From JAVBKV01 sp031553885 (GTDB lineage: Bacteria; Bacteroidota; Bacteroidia; Bacteroidales; Azobacteroidaceae), in NCBI GenBank assembly GCA_031553885.1, contig JAVBKV010000021.1:1-37933 (forward strand): 37,933 nt of DNA. Direction: 5' to 3'. Under the pieces are notes generated by a model. The model made no database searches. It saw only the letters and a program-made list of their open reading frames with translations, and was not told the DNA's origin. Positions within the stretch are counted from its first letter, which is position 1. Each line of letters starts with the position of its first letter. The translations under genes and the position numbers were made by a program. Below are positions 25,126 through 33,151 of this stretch, piece after piece.

Positions 25126-28100
25126 TTATCTTTTAAAAAGTCGGCTGAAAAATCCTTTTTTCTCTTTTTTTTGTCGAAATTGAGCGGATTGTTTCGGAGT
25201 AGATTCCATTGACACTGCCAATTTTTCATACAGATTTTCGATATCGTATATTAATATCCGGCCGAGACCGCCTGCTTCAACTGCTGCTATGTGACGGTTA
25301 TCATTTGAAATAACACCTCCCCCCGAGGAGTCTTTTGTATTTATTGCGATGACTCTAACTTGTTTTTTCCAGTCCAAAATTTTAATAGTAACAGAACCTA
25401 CTAAAACGATATATTTATCGTCAGAGGAGAAGTATACATCTGTCCTTTCATTCATCTCGAATTCGAATCTTCGTACTTCTTTCCATTCTTCGCAATCGAA
25501 AACCTTAATAGCATCATCGATAGAACTCGAAACAAGATATTTTCCATCAGAGGAAAAGCACACACTATATACAGGCATTTTTTTGTAGTCTCCAAATCTG
25601 TGCACTTCTCTTGCGTTTTTCCAATCCCAAATCTGGATGAATCCTACACCATAACTTCCACAACCCAATGCAATATATTGGCCATTTGGAGAAAAACACA
25701 TACTCTCTGCTTTGTCTACCCCTACCTCCAACCTCTGCTCTTCTTTCCCGTTTGCCCAATCCCAAATGCTGACATAGTTAATTTTATTATACCAAGCCTT
25801 TGATGCGATATATTTTCCATCAGGGGAAAAATAGATGCAGCCTCCTCTGCCACTTTCACCCAATTCCACTTTTGCTATTTTTTTTTGTATATTCCAATCC
25901 CAAATGTTTAGAGTCGCATTTCCTCCCGCAGCAAAAAACTTTCCATCGGGAGAAAAACACACACGCTCACTTGCCTCTTCAAATCTCAATATTTCTTTTT
26001 GCTCCTCTCGTGCCCAAACTCTGACGACTTTCTCCTCCCAAGATCCTGATATAATACACTTACCATCGGGAGAAAAACATAGATTACCCACTCTTTTTGT
26101 CTGTTTTTCGACTCTTTGTACCCCTCTTTGCTTATCCCAGTCCCAAACTCTAACTGTCCTATCCCATGAGCCCGATATAACATACTTTCCATCAGGGGAA
26201 AAACAGACTCTATTTACTATACTAACGTGTCCATCCAATATAACTATCTCTTCGAGGGTTTTCCAATCCCACACTCTAACCATAAGATCAGATGAGCATA
26301 AAACGAGATATTTCCCATCGGGAGAAAAACACACACTTCCTACTTTTTTACTGTTATCTAACTTTCTTATCTCTTCACCGTTCTCCCAATCCCAAATTCT
26401 TACTGTCGCATCCCCAAATCCTACCGCAATATGTTTTCCGTCAGGAGAAAAACATATTTCAGTCAAATAAATTGTAGGCCCCATTAATTGACACACTCTT
26501 CTTCGATTTTCCAAATCCCAAACCCAAACATCACCATCAAATGCTCCTGCAGCAACATATTTCCCATCAGGAGAAAAACATATGCTACGTACCTTATCAA
26601 TACGTTGTAACTTATATATTTCTTCCTGTTTCTCCCAATCCCAAATCCGGACAGCATTATCATCTCCTGTTGCGATATATTTCCCGTCGGGAGAAAAACA
26701 CACACTGTTTACTCCATTTTTATGGCCATCCAGTCTTTGTATTTCTTTGGCATTTTCCCAGTCCCAAATTCTAACAAAGCCATATTCTGCCCCAGAAACA
26801 ATATATTTTCCGTCAGGGGAGAAACGTGTATCATACACATTCACTTTTTTATCAAACTCAAATCTTCGAACTTCTTCCCGTCTTGCTAAGTCCCAAATTC
26901 TGACCGTACTATCGCTTGATCCTGACATTATATACTTACCATCCGGAGATACGCATACACAACTCACGTTCTCCGTATGCCCCGTGAGCGTCATTTTCAA
27001 CGCCCCCTCGGGCGATTCCATATGGTGTCGGGGCTTGAGCCACGGGTAATCGGTGCATTTTTCAAGATCAATCAGGAAAGCCTTGATTTCCGGGTTGTCG
27101 ATCTCTTTCAATCTTCCCCACAGTTGTGAGGGCAAATTATCTTTAATATTTTCCTTTAAAACATGCTGTGAAAGAATAAGTGTTTTTTCAATTAGTTTGA
27201 CGTAATAGTTATCTTCCGTTTCTTTCACGTATGGATAATCATTGATTGTGTTCTGTATATCAGACAGTTCACTTTTATTCTTAATCCAGAGGTAGGTTGA
27301 AAGTATTTTCTCCAAACAGCTTGTATTCTCTGATTCTTTCAAGTGATAAGGTAATTCATTCAAATCCCGGATATTTTTTCCCTTGAAACTCAAATCAGCT
27401 TCCGGATCTGCCTGTTCTTTGAAGTAATCTGCTAAAAGGTTATTGTAATGAACTTTCTTGTAGCTGTATCTTTCCTGAGCAGCTAATTTAAAAGCTTCGT
27501 AGAAATAATCGGTTCGACCTTCCCGTCTTGCCATGAACGGCCTGACCTGACGAATAAACAATCGGATCGCTTGAATCAACATTTCTTCGTCTATACCCAA
27601 TTCTTTCTGCATGCATGAAACGATTTCTTTTTCCGAAAGCCCGTTTCTCGCATTCGCCAAAAGACCAAACAACAGAGGTGCAAATTCCTTTGAAACGATA
27701 CCCAACGAGTTAACGTCCTTTTCCAGGCGATTTAATACCGTATTAAATGCTTCTTTGGGCGTTTCTCCGAATTGTTGCATTTCGTTGGATAATTGGACGA
27801 AAGAACCGAAGACTCTGAGTTCTGACAGTAATATCTTTAGGTACAACGGGTTTTTTGATCCTTCAAAATCGCATATCGTATCAATCTGTTTATCATCTAA
27901 TGCTTTCAGGTATTTTTTGAGGTAATCGTTAATAAGTTTCTTTTTTTCTTCCTTATCATTGAATGGCTTAACAGTCGAGTTGCTGATGTTTTCATTCTCT
28001 TTTAATTTTTCAATGTGATCCATTAATTCGTTATCCTTTTCATCTTCTTTCAGGCTCAGTATGATTTTCAGGTTTTCCGGTAGTCGTTTGGGTAGCCAAT

Positions 28101-29286
28101 CCAACAGTTCCAAACCATCGGGTAACTGATTAATAGCATCAATAATCAGAACGGATTCTTCTCTGGCCAACTCTTTCAGTAAATCTTCAATTTTATCTTT
28201 CAGCTCTTTGAAAGTATCGGGACATTCAATATGAGCTTCCTCAAAAATGGTTTTCCAAAGCGAATATTGCTGTGAGCATAAGTCGGATACACCACAAAAC
28301 CGGTTGAAAAACCGGGCATGATGCTTTTTGCTTTCCTTGATGATAAAGTTGGCGAGCAACATACTCTTACCGGAACCGGCAGAAGCCGTAAGAATAAACA
28401 AACCATTCTTATCACTCGTAACATAATCATTCAGAGCATCAAAGTCGCCTTCACGAGAGATAAAACCTTCACTGTTTAATTCTATAAACAAGGCTTGCTG
28501 ATCCTGATCCCTTTCCAAACCAGAAGCATAGTCAACTTTTTCTCTATCCGGAAATTCGTTGATAATTTCTTCTTTCAATTGCTCGAGGATAATATTCTTT
28601 AAATCTTTTCCATCTGAATTGAAATCGATTAATCTACCTTGACAGGTATTTTCCGGAAGTTCCGGAGAAATAACGCTTTTATCCCAGTTACAATCGTAAT
28701 CAACAGTACAACCCCATTGAGTTTTAATTTTCTCCTTGAAATTTATGAGTTCCTTATCGGCTAAATCGATATCCTTTTCGGCTTCATTCGTAAAAATCTT
28801 CCTTTGATCAGTTGTTAAATCAGCTAAATAATCCGGGTTTCTGAAATAAAAAAGCGCATGGCTTACTGGTATTTCCCGCTTTTCATTTCCATTGACTATA
28901 TGCCTCATTGGAGATAAAAGAGCATGCTCGATCTCCATTTCCGTCACAGAACTCCGACCGATCGCCTCTAAAATATCGGGATATTCGTCTAAGGTATCGG
29001 AACTAATATCTTTTTTCCCGGGGACCCAACCTCTTCGTTGGCCTAAAAAGCACAAGAAAAAAGGACGGCTCTCGTCGATATTATTCAAACAGGCTAAGAC
29101 GGTATGATTGGAACTGGAATCTTCTTCTGTCACACCCCATCGTAAATCGACATCGACCAGATGAATTTTTCGTTCTTCACACCATTCCCTCAATTCGGGA
29201 AACACGTCCTTTACCAAATAATCCCTTTCGGCATGCATGTCGTTGAATGTGCTACTGATAAAAATGGTCACTCTTTTCCAATTCAT
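25126..29286 (-). CDS. DUF4062-STAND ATPase with 14 WD40 repeats
   Basis: A 1386-residue sensor-type ATPase. Residues 1-100 are DUF4062 (FISSTFNDMHAERDYLV and FFLCFLGQRRGWVPG), the N-terminal module also found in eukaryotic TEP1, NPHP3 and NWD1. A NACHT/STAND ATPase follows, with Walker A TASAGSGKS near residue 300 and Walker B VLIIDAINQL near 374, then a helical region. From about residue 762 there are 14 WD40 blades, most with an FSPDGKYI core, enough for two seven-bladed propellers. The C-terminus is basic and ends GFFSRLFKR. In STAND proteins, ligand binding by the repeats releases ATP-driven oligomerisation, which switches on the N-terminal effector. Here DUF4062 would be the effector or signalling part, which is an inference. 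The repeats are similar at DNA level too, so the blade number may vary between strains. Confidence 0.9.
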   Translation of the reverse strand: MNWKRVTIFISSTFNDMHAERDYLVKDVFPELREWCEERKIHLVDVDLRWGVTEEDSSSNHTVLACLNNIDESRPFFLCFLGQRRGWVPGKKDISSDTLDEYPDILEAIGRSSVTEMEIEHALLSPMRHIVNGNEKREIPVSHALFYFRNPDYLADLTTDQRKIFTNEAEKDIDLADKELINFKEKIKTQWGCTVDYDCNWDKSVISPELPENTCQGRLIDFNSDGKDLKNIILEQLKEEIINEFPDREKVDYASGLERDQDQQALFIELNSEGFISREGDFDALNDYVTSDKNGLFILTASAGSGKSMLLANFIIKESKKHHARFFNRFCGVSDLCSQQYSLWKTIFEEAHIECPDTFKELKDKIEDLLKELAREESVLIIDAINQLPDGLELLDWLPKRLPENLKIILSLKEDEKDNELMDHIEKLKENENISNSTVKPFNDKEEKKKLINDYLKKYLKALDDKQIDTICDFEGSKNPLYLKILLSELRVFGSFVQLSNEMQQFGETPKEAFNTVLNRLEKDVNSLGIVSKEFAPLLFGLLANARNGLSEKEIVSCMQKELGIDEEMLIQAIRLFIRQVRPFMARREGRTDYFYEAFKLAAQERYSYKKVHYNNLLADYFKEQADPEADLSFKGKNIRDLNELPYHLKESENTSCLEKILSTYLWIKNKSELSDIQNTINDYPYVKETEDNYYVKLIEKTLILSQHVLKENIKDNLPSQLWGRLKEIDNPEIKAFLIDLEKCTDYPWLKPRHHMESPEGALKMTLTGHTENVSCVCVSPDGKYIMSGSSDSTVRIWDLARREEVRRFEFDKKVNVYDTRFSPDGKYIVSGAEYGFVRIWDWENAKEIQRLDGHKNGVNSVCFSPDGKYIATGDDNAVRIWDWEKQEEIYKLQRIDKVRSICFSPDGKYVAAGAFDGDVWVWDLENRRRVCQLMGPTIYLTEICFSPDGKHIAVGFGDATVRIWDWENGEEIRKLDNSKKVGSVCFSPDGKYLVLCSSDLMVRVWDWKTLEEIVILDGHVSIVNRVCFSPDGKYVISGSWDRTVRVWDWDKQRGVQRVEKQTKRVGNLCFSPDGKCIISGSWEEKVVRVWAREEQKEILRFEEASERVCFSPDGKFFAAGGNATLNIWDWNIQKKIAKVELGESGRGGCIYFSPDGKYIASKAWYNKINYVSIWDWANGKEEQRLEVGVDKAESMCFSPNGQYIALGCGSYGVGFIQIWDWKNAREVHRFGDYKKMPVYSVCFSSDGKYLVSSSIDDAIKVFDCEEWKEVRRFEFEMNERTDVYFSSDDKYIVLVGSVTIKILDWKKQVRVIAINTKDSSGGGVISNDNRHIAAVEAGGLGRILIYDIENLYEKLAVSMESTPKQSAQFRQKKEKKGFFSRLFKR

Positions 29287-29316
29287 AATGTAAAATTTAA
29301 TAAGCCGATTCGTAAC

Positions 29317-29985
29317 TTAAATATGTTCGTATTTTTCAAGGATCGCTAAACGCCTATAGCCAATTGCCAAGACAATAAAAGCAGCATTGGCAAATGCAAA
29401 AGACATCGTTTGACCATTTGAATAAAAAACGTAGTAGCCAATAAAAATTCCTGTCGCAATCAAACCAGCAAATAACGACAGCATAAATGACCGCCTTTGC
29501 ATTACTAATAAATTATTCATGGATATCAAATGAATGCAAATAACCAATCCCCAACAGTAAATCAAATTTTGCCTTAAAAAGAAATAGGTATGACAAAGGG
29601 AATTCCAATCATCAATTTTCCCGTTCTTTACGAAATCTTCTTTTATGGCTTTTATCACGTCAAGGGGGCAAAACTTAAAAACGTATACGAAAAATAGAAT
29701 AAAAAAAGTGGATAGAATAAAAATGCGGGCTGTTTTTATGAGCATCATTCCTTTTTCGGAAAATCCTTCTGTGCGTCTACAGACACCAAACATCAATGTG
29801 ATCAATCCCATGATCATGATGTGCCACCATCTCAATCCGGAATAACCCATTGGGAACAGGAATGTAATAATTGCAAATATTGCAAGCAGGATCGAGATAG
29901 CATTGTATTCGATTGTCTTTGATTCTACTGTATTTCTTCTTAAATGGTCTTCATCTCTTTCACTGATTGATTGATTTAGTTTCAT
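29317..29985 (-). CDS. Six-helix membrane protein of unknown function
   Basis: 222 residues, starting at 29985 and not at the in-frame ATG at 30039, because 29985 begins 11 nt after the preceding stop codon while the longer form would overlap that gene. A charged cytoplasmic N-terminus (SISERDEDHLRRNTVESK) is followed by about six hydrophobic helices (the first NAISILLAIFAIITFLF, the last AFANAAFIVLAIGY). I do not recognise a family. It lies between the two DUF4062-STAND genes, so it could be the membrane effector or anchor that one of them controls. A pore-forming or channel role is speculation. Confidence 0.65.
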   Translation of the reverse strand: MKLNQSISERDEDHLRRNTVESKTIEYNAISILLAIFAIITFLFPMGYSGLRWWHIMIMGLITLMFGVCRRTEGFSEKGMMLIKTARIFILSTFFILFFVYVFKFCPLDVIKAIKEDFVKNGKIDDWNSLCHTYFFLRQNLIYCWGLVICIHLISMNNLLVMQRRSFMLSLFAGLIATGIFIGYYVFYSNGQTMSFAFANAAFIVLAIGYRRLAILEKYEHI

Positions 29986-29996
29986 GTGACTACTTT

Positions 29997-31793
29997 TTAA
30001 ATATTCATATTTTGGGAGATACTTTTTTTGAGTGACCAATGGACTGAAGTTGCATCAAAAATCAATAAAGGCCGAAGTAAATTACAAATTGAAAAAAGTT
30101 TTTCATTCGCCTTGTTTTCAAACTTCTTATACTCTATCTTGCCTTTTAAATGAAAGAAATATTTTGGCAAAGGAGGAGGGATCAGTAATTTTTGTTTTAT
30201 CAATTCTTTTCGCAAATCATCCGTACACAGACCTAATGGTGTTTCTTTCAAGATTCTCAATATTCCGATAGTAAGGATTCTATCCAGGTTTCCGGATCTT
30301 TCTATGAAAAGAGACGCGCAGCCGTCTAAAGACCGTGGTGTAGTCCGGATAACTTCCTGCATCCATTGTATATGGGCTTTGTCTCCGGTGTATTTCTCAT
30401 AATCTTCTTTTCGCATACTTAACAGGTATCGGATCAGCAATTCAGCATAATTCAGGTTGCTATCGACAACCAATAAGGCATTTTCCAATCGTTTAAGTAT
30501 TTCATTATCAAACTTTTTCCCATGGCGAATCGCGATGGATCGGATATAAGCTTGGAGGTCTGTTGGAGGTTCAAGTGAAACCAGATCTGCCTGTTCGCTT
30601 TTTTTATCGAAAAACGATTCAGAAGCGGAACAAATAAAATGAATACCTTCGGGAAGTCGTTGTATAAAATTATTCTCCAAAAACGACAACGGGTTTTGTA
30701 GTGCGTCTATATCATCCAATAAGATCACTATTTCTTTTTGTGTACGTGCACGATTAAGGAATGTAAAAAAATCTTCCTTTTTTGATCGGATTAATTTTGT
30801 AACAAACTCAAGCGTTTTTGTCAAATAGGCTATCAATTCGTTCAAATCATGAATGTTCGGCTCTAATCCGGATACAAAAGGAAGAATGATATAATCATCT
30901 TGTAGTGCAAAATACAACTGAGACATCAGTACACTTTTTCCTACTCCCGACTGACCTGTAATGTATGTAATGGTTTGTTTTCTTGTATTTTGTACAATAT
31001 TTTTTAGTTCGGGGTGTGGAATTGTGTTCAGAGCTTTATCGTCCCAATAATTAATTTGGCGAATATACCACGAAGGGATGTTTCTACGATTAGATGCAAA
31101 TGTATTTAATTCTTCAGCCAAGTTTGCTAGCAAGTTATTGAAAACAAGATTTCCGAATTTTTCCAATTCTGTAATTTGTCCGTTGTTGAAAACAGCACGA
31201 TAATATTGAAGATGATGTCCTATTTCAGATTCGGGTGCTATTCTGCTTGTGCCATAGGATAGCATCAATTCTTGTTGCAATTTTTGAATTCCCTCAGTAG
31301 CATTGGCGTATATACTCTCTTGCTCTTTTGTCATGGGAGACAGGCACTCTAATTGTCTGAAAAGGAAAAAACATTTATTATGGTCCATCACACGCATACC
31401 GTACATGATTTCAATGTGGGTAATGCTTTTTTCCGTTATTTCCGCTAAACGAATTCCATGTTCCGCTGCCATTTTTTTTGCGGTATATAATAATACTTCA
31501 TCAGATTCCGCAGCTTTGATTGGAATCCACCCGTAGTTTGAACCAATGAGCCCAATCATCCGGGGACGGCATTTGGCTACTTCATTCAAACACATACTGA
31601 AAACATTGCGTTCAAAAGCTTCATCCCGGCTCTCTTGTTCGCTGCCCCTTAAATCCACCACATGCAAACGAATCCCATTTTTACGGAGTAATAGATCAAT
31701 TTTAGGGAATATTTGCGTGAGCAAATAATCCCTTTCGGCATGCATATCTTTAAATGTGCTGGACAAAAATATTTTGAGTTCTTTCAATTTCAT
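29997..31793 (-). CDS. DUF4062-STAND ATPase without repeats
   Basis: 598 residues. The DUF4062 module (1-105; KIFLSSTFKDMHAERDYLL and RPRMIGLIGSNYGWIP) is clearly related to that of the 1386-residue neighbour. A linker and a STAND/AAA-type ATPase follow, with Walker A ITGQSGVGKSVLM near residue 278, Walker B EIVILLDDIDAL near 353 and a helical C-terminal part. No WD40, TPR or other sensor repeats follow, so it probably takes its signal from a partner, perhaps the WD40 protein or the unknown 332-residue protein whose stop codon is 3 nt upstream. Having two DUF4062-ATPases in one operon suggests a mixed oligomer or a sensor/amplifier pair, which is inference. Confidence 0.85.
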   Translation of the reverse strand: MKLKELKIFLSSTFKDMHAERDYLLTQIFPKIDLLLRKNGIRLHVVDLRGSEQESRDEAFERNVFSMCLNEVAKCRPRMIGLIGSNYGWIPIKAAESDEVLLYTAKKMAAEHGIRLAEITEKSITHIEIMYGMRVMDHNKCFFLFRQLECLSPMTKEQESIYANATEGIQKLQQELMLSYGTSRIAPESEIGHHLQYYRAVFNNGQITELEKFGNLVFNNLLANLAEELNTFASNRRNIPSWYIRQINYWDDKALNTIPHPELKNIVQNTRKQTITYITGQSGVGKSVLMSQLYFALQDDYIILPFVSGLEPNIHDLNELIAYLTKTLEFVTKLIRSKKEDFFTFLNRARTQKEIVILLDDIDALQNPLSFLENNFIQRLPEGIHFICSASESFFDKKSEQADLVSLEPPTDLQAYIRSIAIRHGKKFDNEILKRLENALLVVDSNLNYAELLIRYLLSMRKEDYEKYTGDKAHIQWMQEVIRTTPRSLDGCASLFIERSGNLDRILTIGILRILKETPLGLCTDDLRKELIKQKLLIPPPLPKYFFHLKGKIEYKKFENKANEKLFSICNLLRPLLIFDATSVHWSLKKSISQNMNI

Positions 31794-31796
31794 GTG

Positions 31797-32795
31797 TTAT
31801 TTGGTTTTGCTGAAAAGTCTTTGCCAAAAAGAGGGATATTCTGCAAGTGTTGTTTCCAATAGGCGGAAATTATCCACCTCTTTTATTCGCGGAATATTTT
31901 TTAATTTTTTAATAAACGCTTTTATAAATCCTTTGCTGGAAAAGAGAAGGATGTGAAACACAGGGCGCTCCAGGATACCATTCAACGTCATTACATAATC
32001 GGAATTATCTGTCGCGACAATATCATGGATTTCAATTAATCGGGTAGTCCATGACATCATTGCAGTCAGCGTTTCTCTCCAATAATTTTCATTTGAAAAA
32101 TTTAGTTGTTCTTTTTCATATGCTGTTAGTATACTATCGCAAATAGCCAGAGCAGTACCCACACACTCTTTCTTTTCTTTCTTTTCATGATCCCGAAACC
32201 CTCCTGCGACAAGAGTCGATTCAAATAATTGAAACGCTCGCCAGTCTTTTTGATATTTACCCATGTAATTTTTTCGTTCCTTTATTCGGTCTATTGTTTC
32301 CAGTGATATTTCGTCTGGGAAATGTGCTTTTAGTATATGTGCCCAACGTAAAGATTCTTCTTGTGTTTCGGGCAGCAAATACCCCAACCGGAGGATCCAT
32401 CTGAAAAAATCGGTCTCCATTAACATTTCCGAATAAGGGATCGGATAGCTTTCGACTTCGCGAAACGCTTCACGCACTAAATCACGAGAGGTATTGCCCT
32501 GTCCGAATCCTACAATCCAAATCAGAAGTTCAACCGAGATAAGATCGAGCCACGAATGGCTAAGAAACAAACAATCCATAGGAGCATTGCTCTTTAACAG
32601 ATCGACTATGCAAAATGAGTCGGGTTTGGGGGGTAGATCATTTTTAGAAAATGAAGTCATTGAAGACTCTACTATAGGACGCATTCTGCGACAATGCGAT
32701 AATGCCTCAGAAAAATGTCCTTGGGAGAACAAATCCATTACAGAATCTATTGTTGTATCTACCTGTCCTAATATTGATGTCGTTTTTTCGTTCAT
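31797..32795 (-). CDS. Unknown, largely alpha-helical protein
   Basis: 332 residues with no family I recognise. It has no signal peptide or membrane helix. The N-terminal part (DLFSQGHFSEALSHCRRM) resembles a TPR-like helical hairpin. The rest is helical and charged, with an unusual Asp/Trp-rich stretch (LFLSHSWLDLISVELLIWIVGFG, about residues 76-98). It ends in PSFWQRLFSKTK, similar to the GFFSRLFKR tail of the WD40-STAND protein. It is tightly coupled to the DUF4062-ATPase gene downstream (3 nt), so it is probably an adaptor or inhibitor of that ATPase. Confidence 0.6.
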   Translation of the reverse strand: MNEKTTSILGQVDTTIDSVMDLFSQGHFSEALSHCRRMRPIVESSMTSFSKNDLPPKPDSFCIVDLLKSNAPMDCLFLSHSWLDLISVELLIWIVGFGQGNTSRDLVREAFREVESYPIPYSEMLMETDFFRWILRLGYLLPETQEESLRWAHILKAHFPDEISLETIDRIKERKNYMGKYQKDWRAFQLFESTLVAGGFRDHEKKEKKECVGTALAICDSILTAYEKEQLNFSNENYWRETLTAMMSWTTRLIEIHDIVATDNSDYVMTLNGILERPVFHILLFSSKGFIKAFIKKLKNIPRIKEVDNFRLLETTLAEYPSFWQRLFSKTK

Positions 32796-32850
32796 ATAAA
32801 TGTGTCCTCCTTGAATGATCGTTTATTTAATAGTGAGCCATTGAAAAATA

Positions 32851-33141
32851 CTATTTCTTTATCGTGAATCCCAGTTTCGAAATTACCTTAAGTGTTTCCA
32901 TGGCCGTATTCCGGTCGTATACCTTTTCTGCTTCGGAGAGTTCTTCATAAGGTATAATTCCGGGATGTTGTTTCAATCGATCGTTTCGTTTTTCTCCGTA
33001 TTCCCATCCATCATCGATACGTTGCTTTGCCCAGACTTCATGGATATTTTTCGACAACACTTCAGTAAAATCCAATACGTCTTCGGGTAATTCGATCGTA
33101 CTGGTATCAATCGGCTGTGGAATGTATTTATTATCTTTCAT
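32851..33141 (-). CDS. Stand-alone RyR-domain protein
   Basis: 96 residues, almost entirely one ryanodine-receptor-repeat (RyR) domain. It shows IHEVWAKQRIDDGWEYG (33-49; His34, Trp37, Gly45-Trp46), KRNDRLKQHPGIIPYEELSEAE (51-72) and YDRNTAM (75-81). These positions line up with the C-terminal domains of the next two upstream proteins. Bacterial RyR domains have been proposed, as I recall from comparative-genomic work, to bind nucleotide-like ligands in conflict systems. It could be a ligand carrier or a competitor of the larger RyR proteins. It starts 10 nt after the HD-RyR gene. Confidence 0.85.
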   Translation of the reverse strand: MKDNKYIPQPIDTSTIELPEDVLDFTEVLSKNIHEVWAKQRIDDGWEYGEKRNDRLKQHPGIIPYEELSEAEKVYDRNTAMETLKVISKLGFTIKK

Positions 33142-33151
33142 AAGTTAGATT

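Noticed and set aside
25500..27010. Regularly spaced repeats resembling a CRISPR or minisatellite array
   Set aside because: The period (about 120-130 nt) and the in-frame FSPDGKY coding show it is a WD40 repeat region inside a gene.
25349..27049. Several long plus-strand open frames opposite the WD40 region
   Set aside because: They are mirror frames of the repeated WD40 codons; their translations repeat short Ser/Pro/Lys-rich blocks at the same period and have no start signals.
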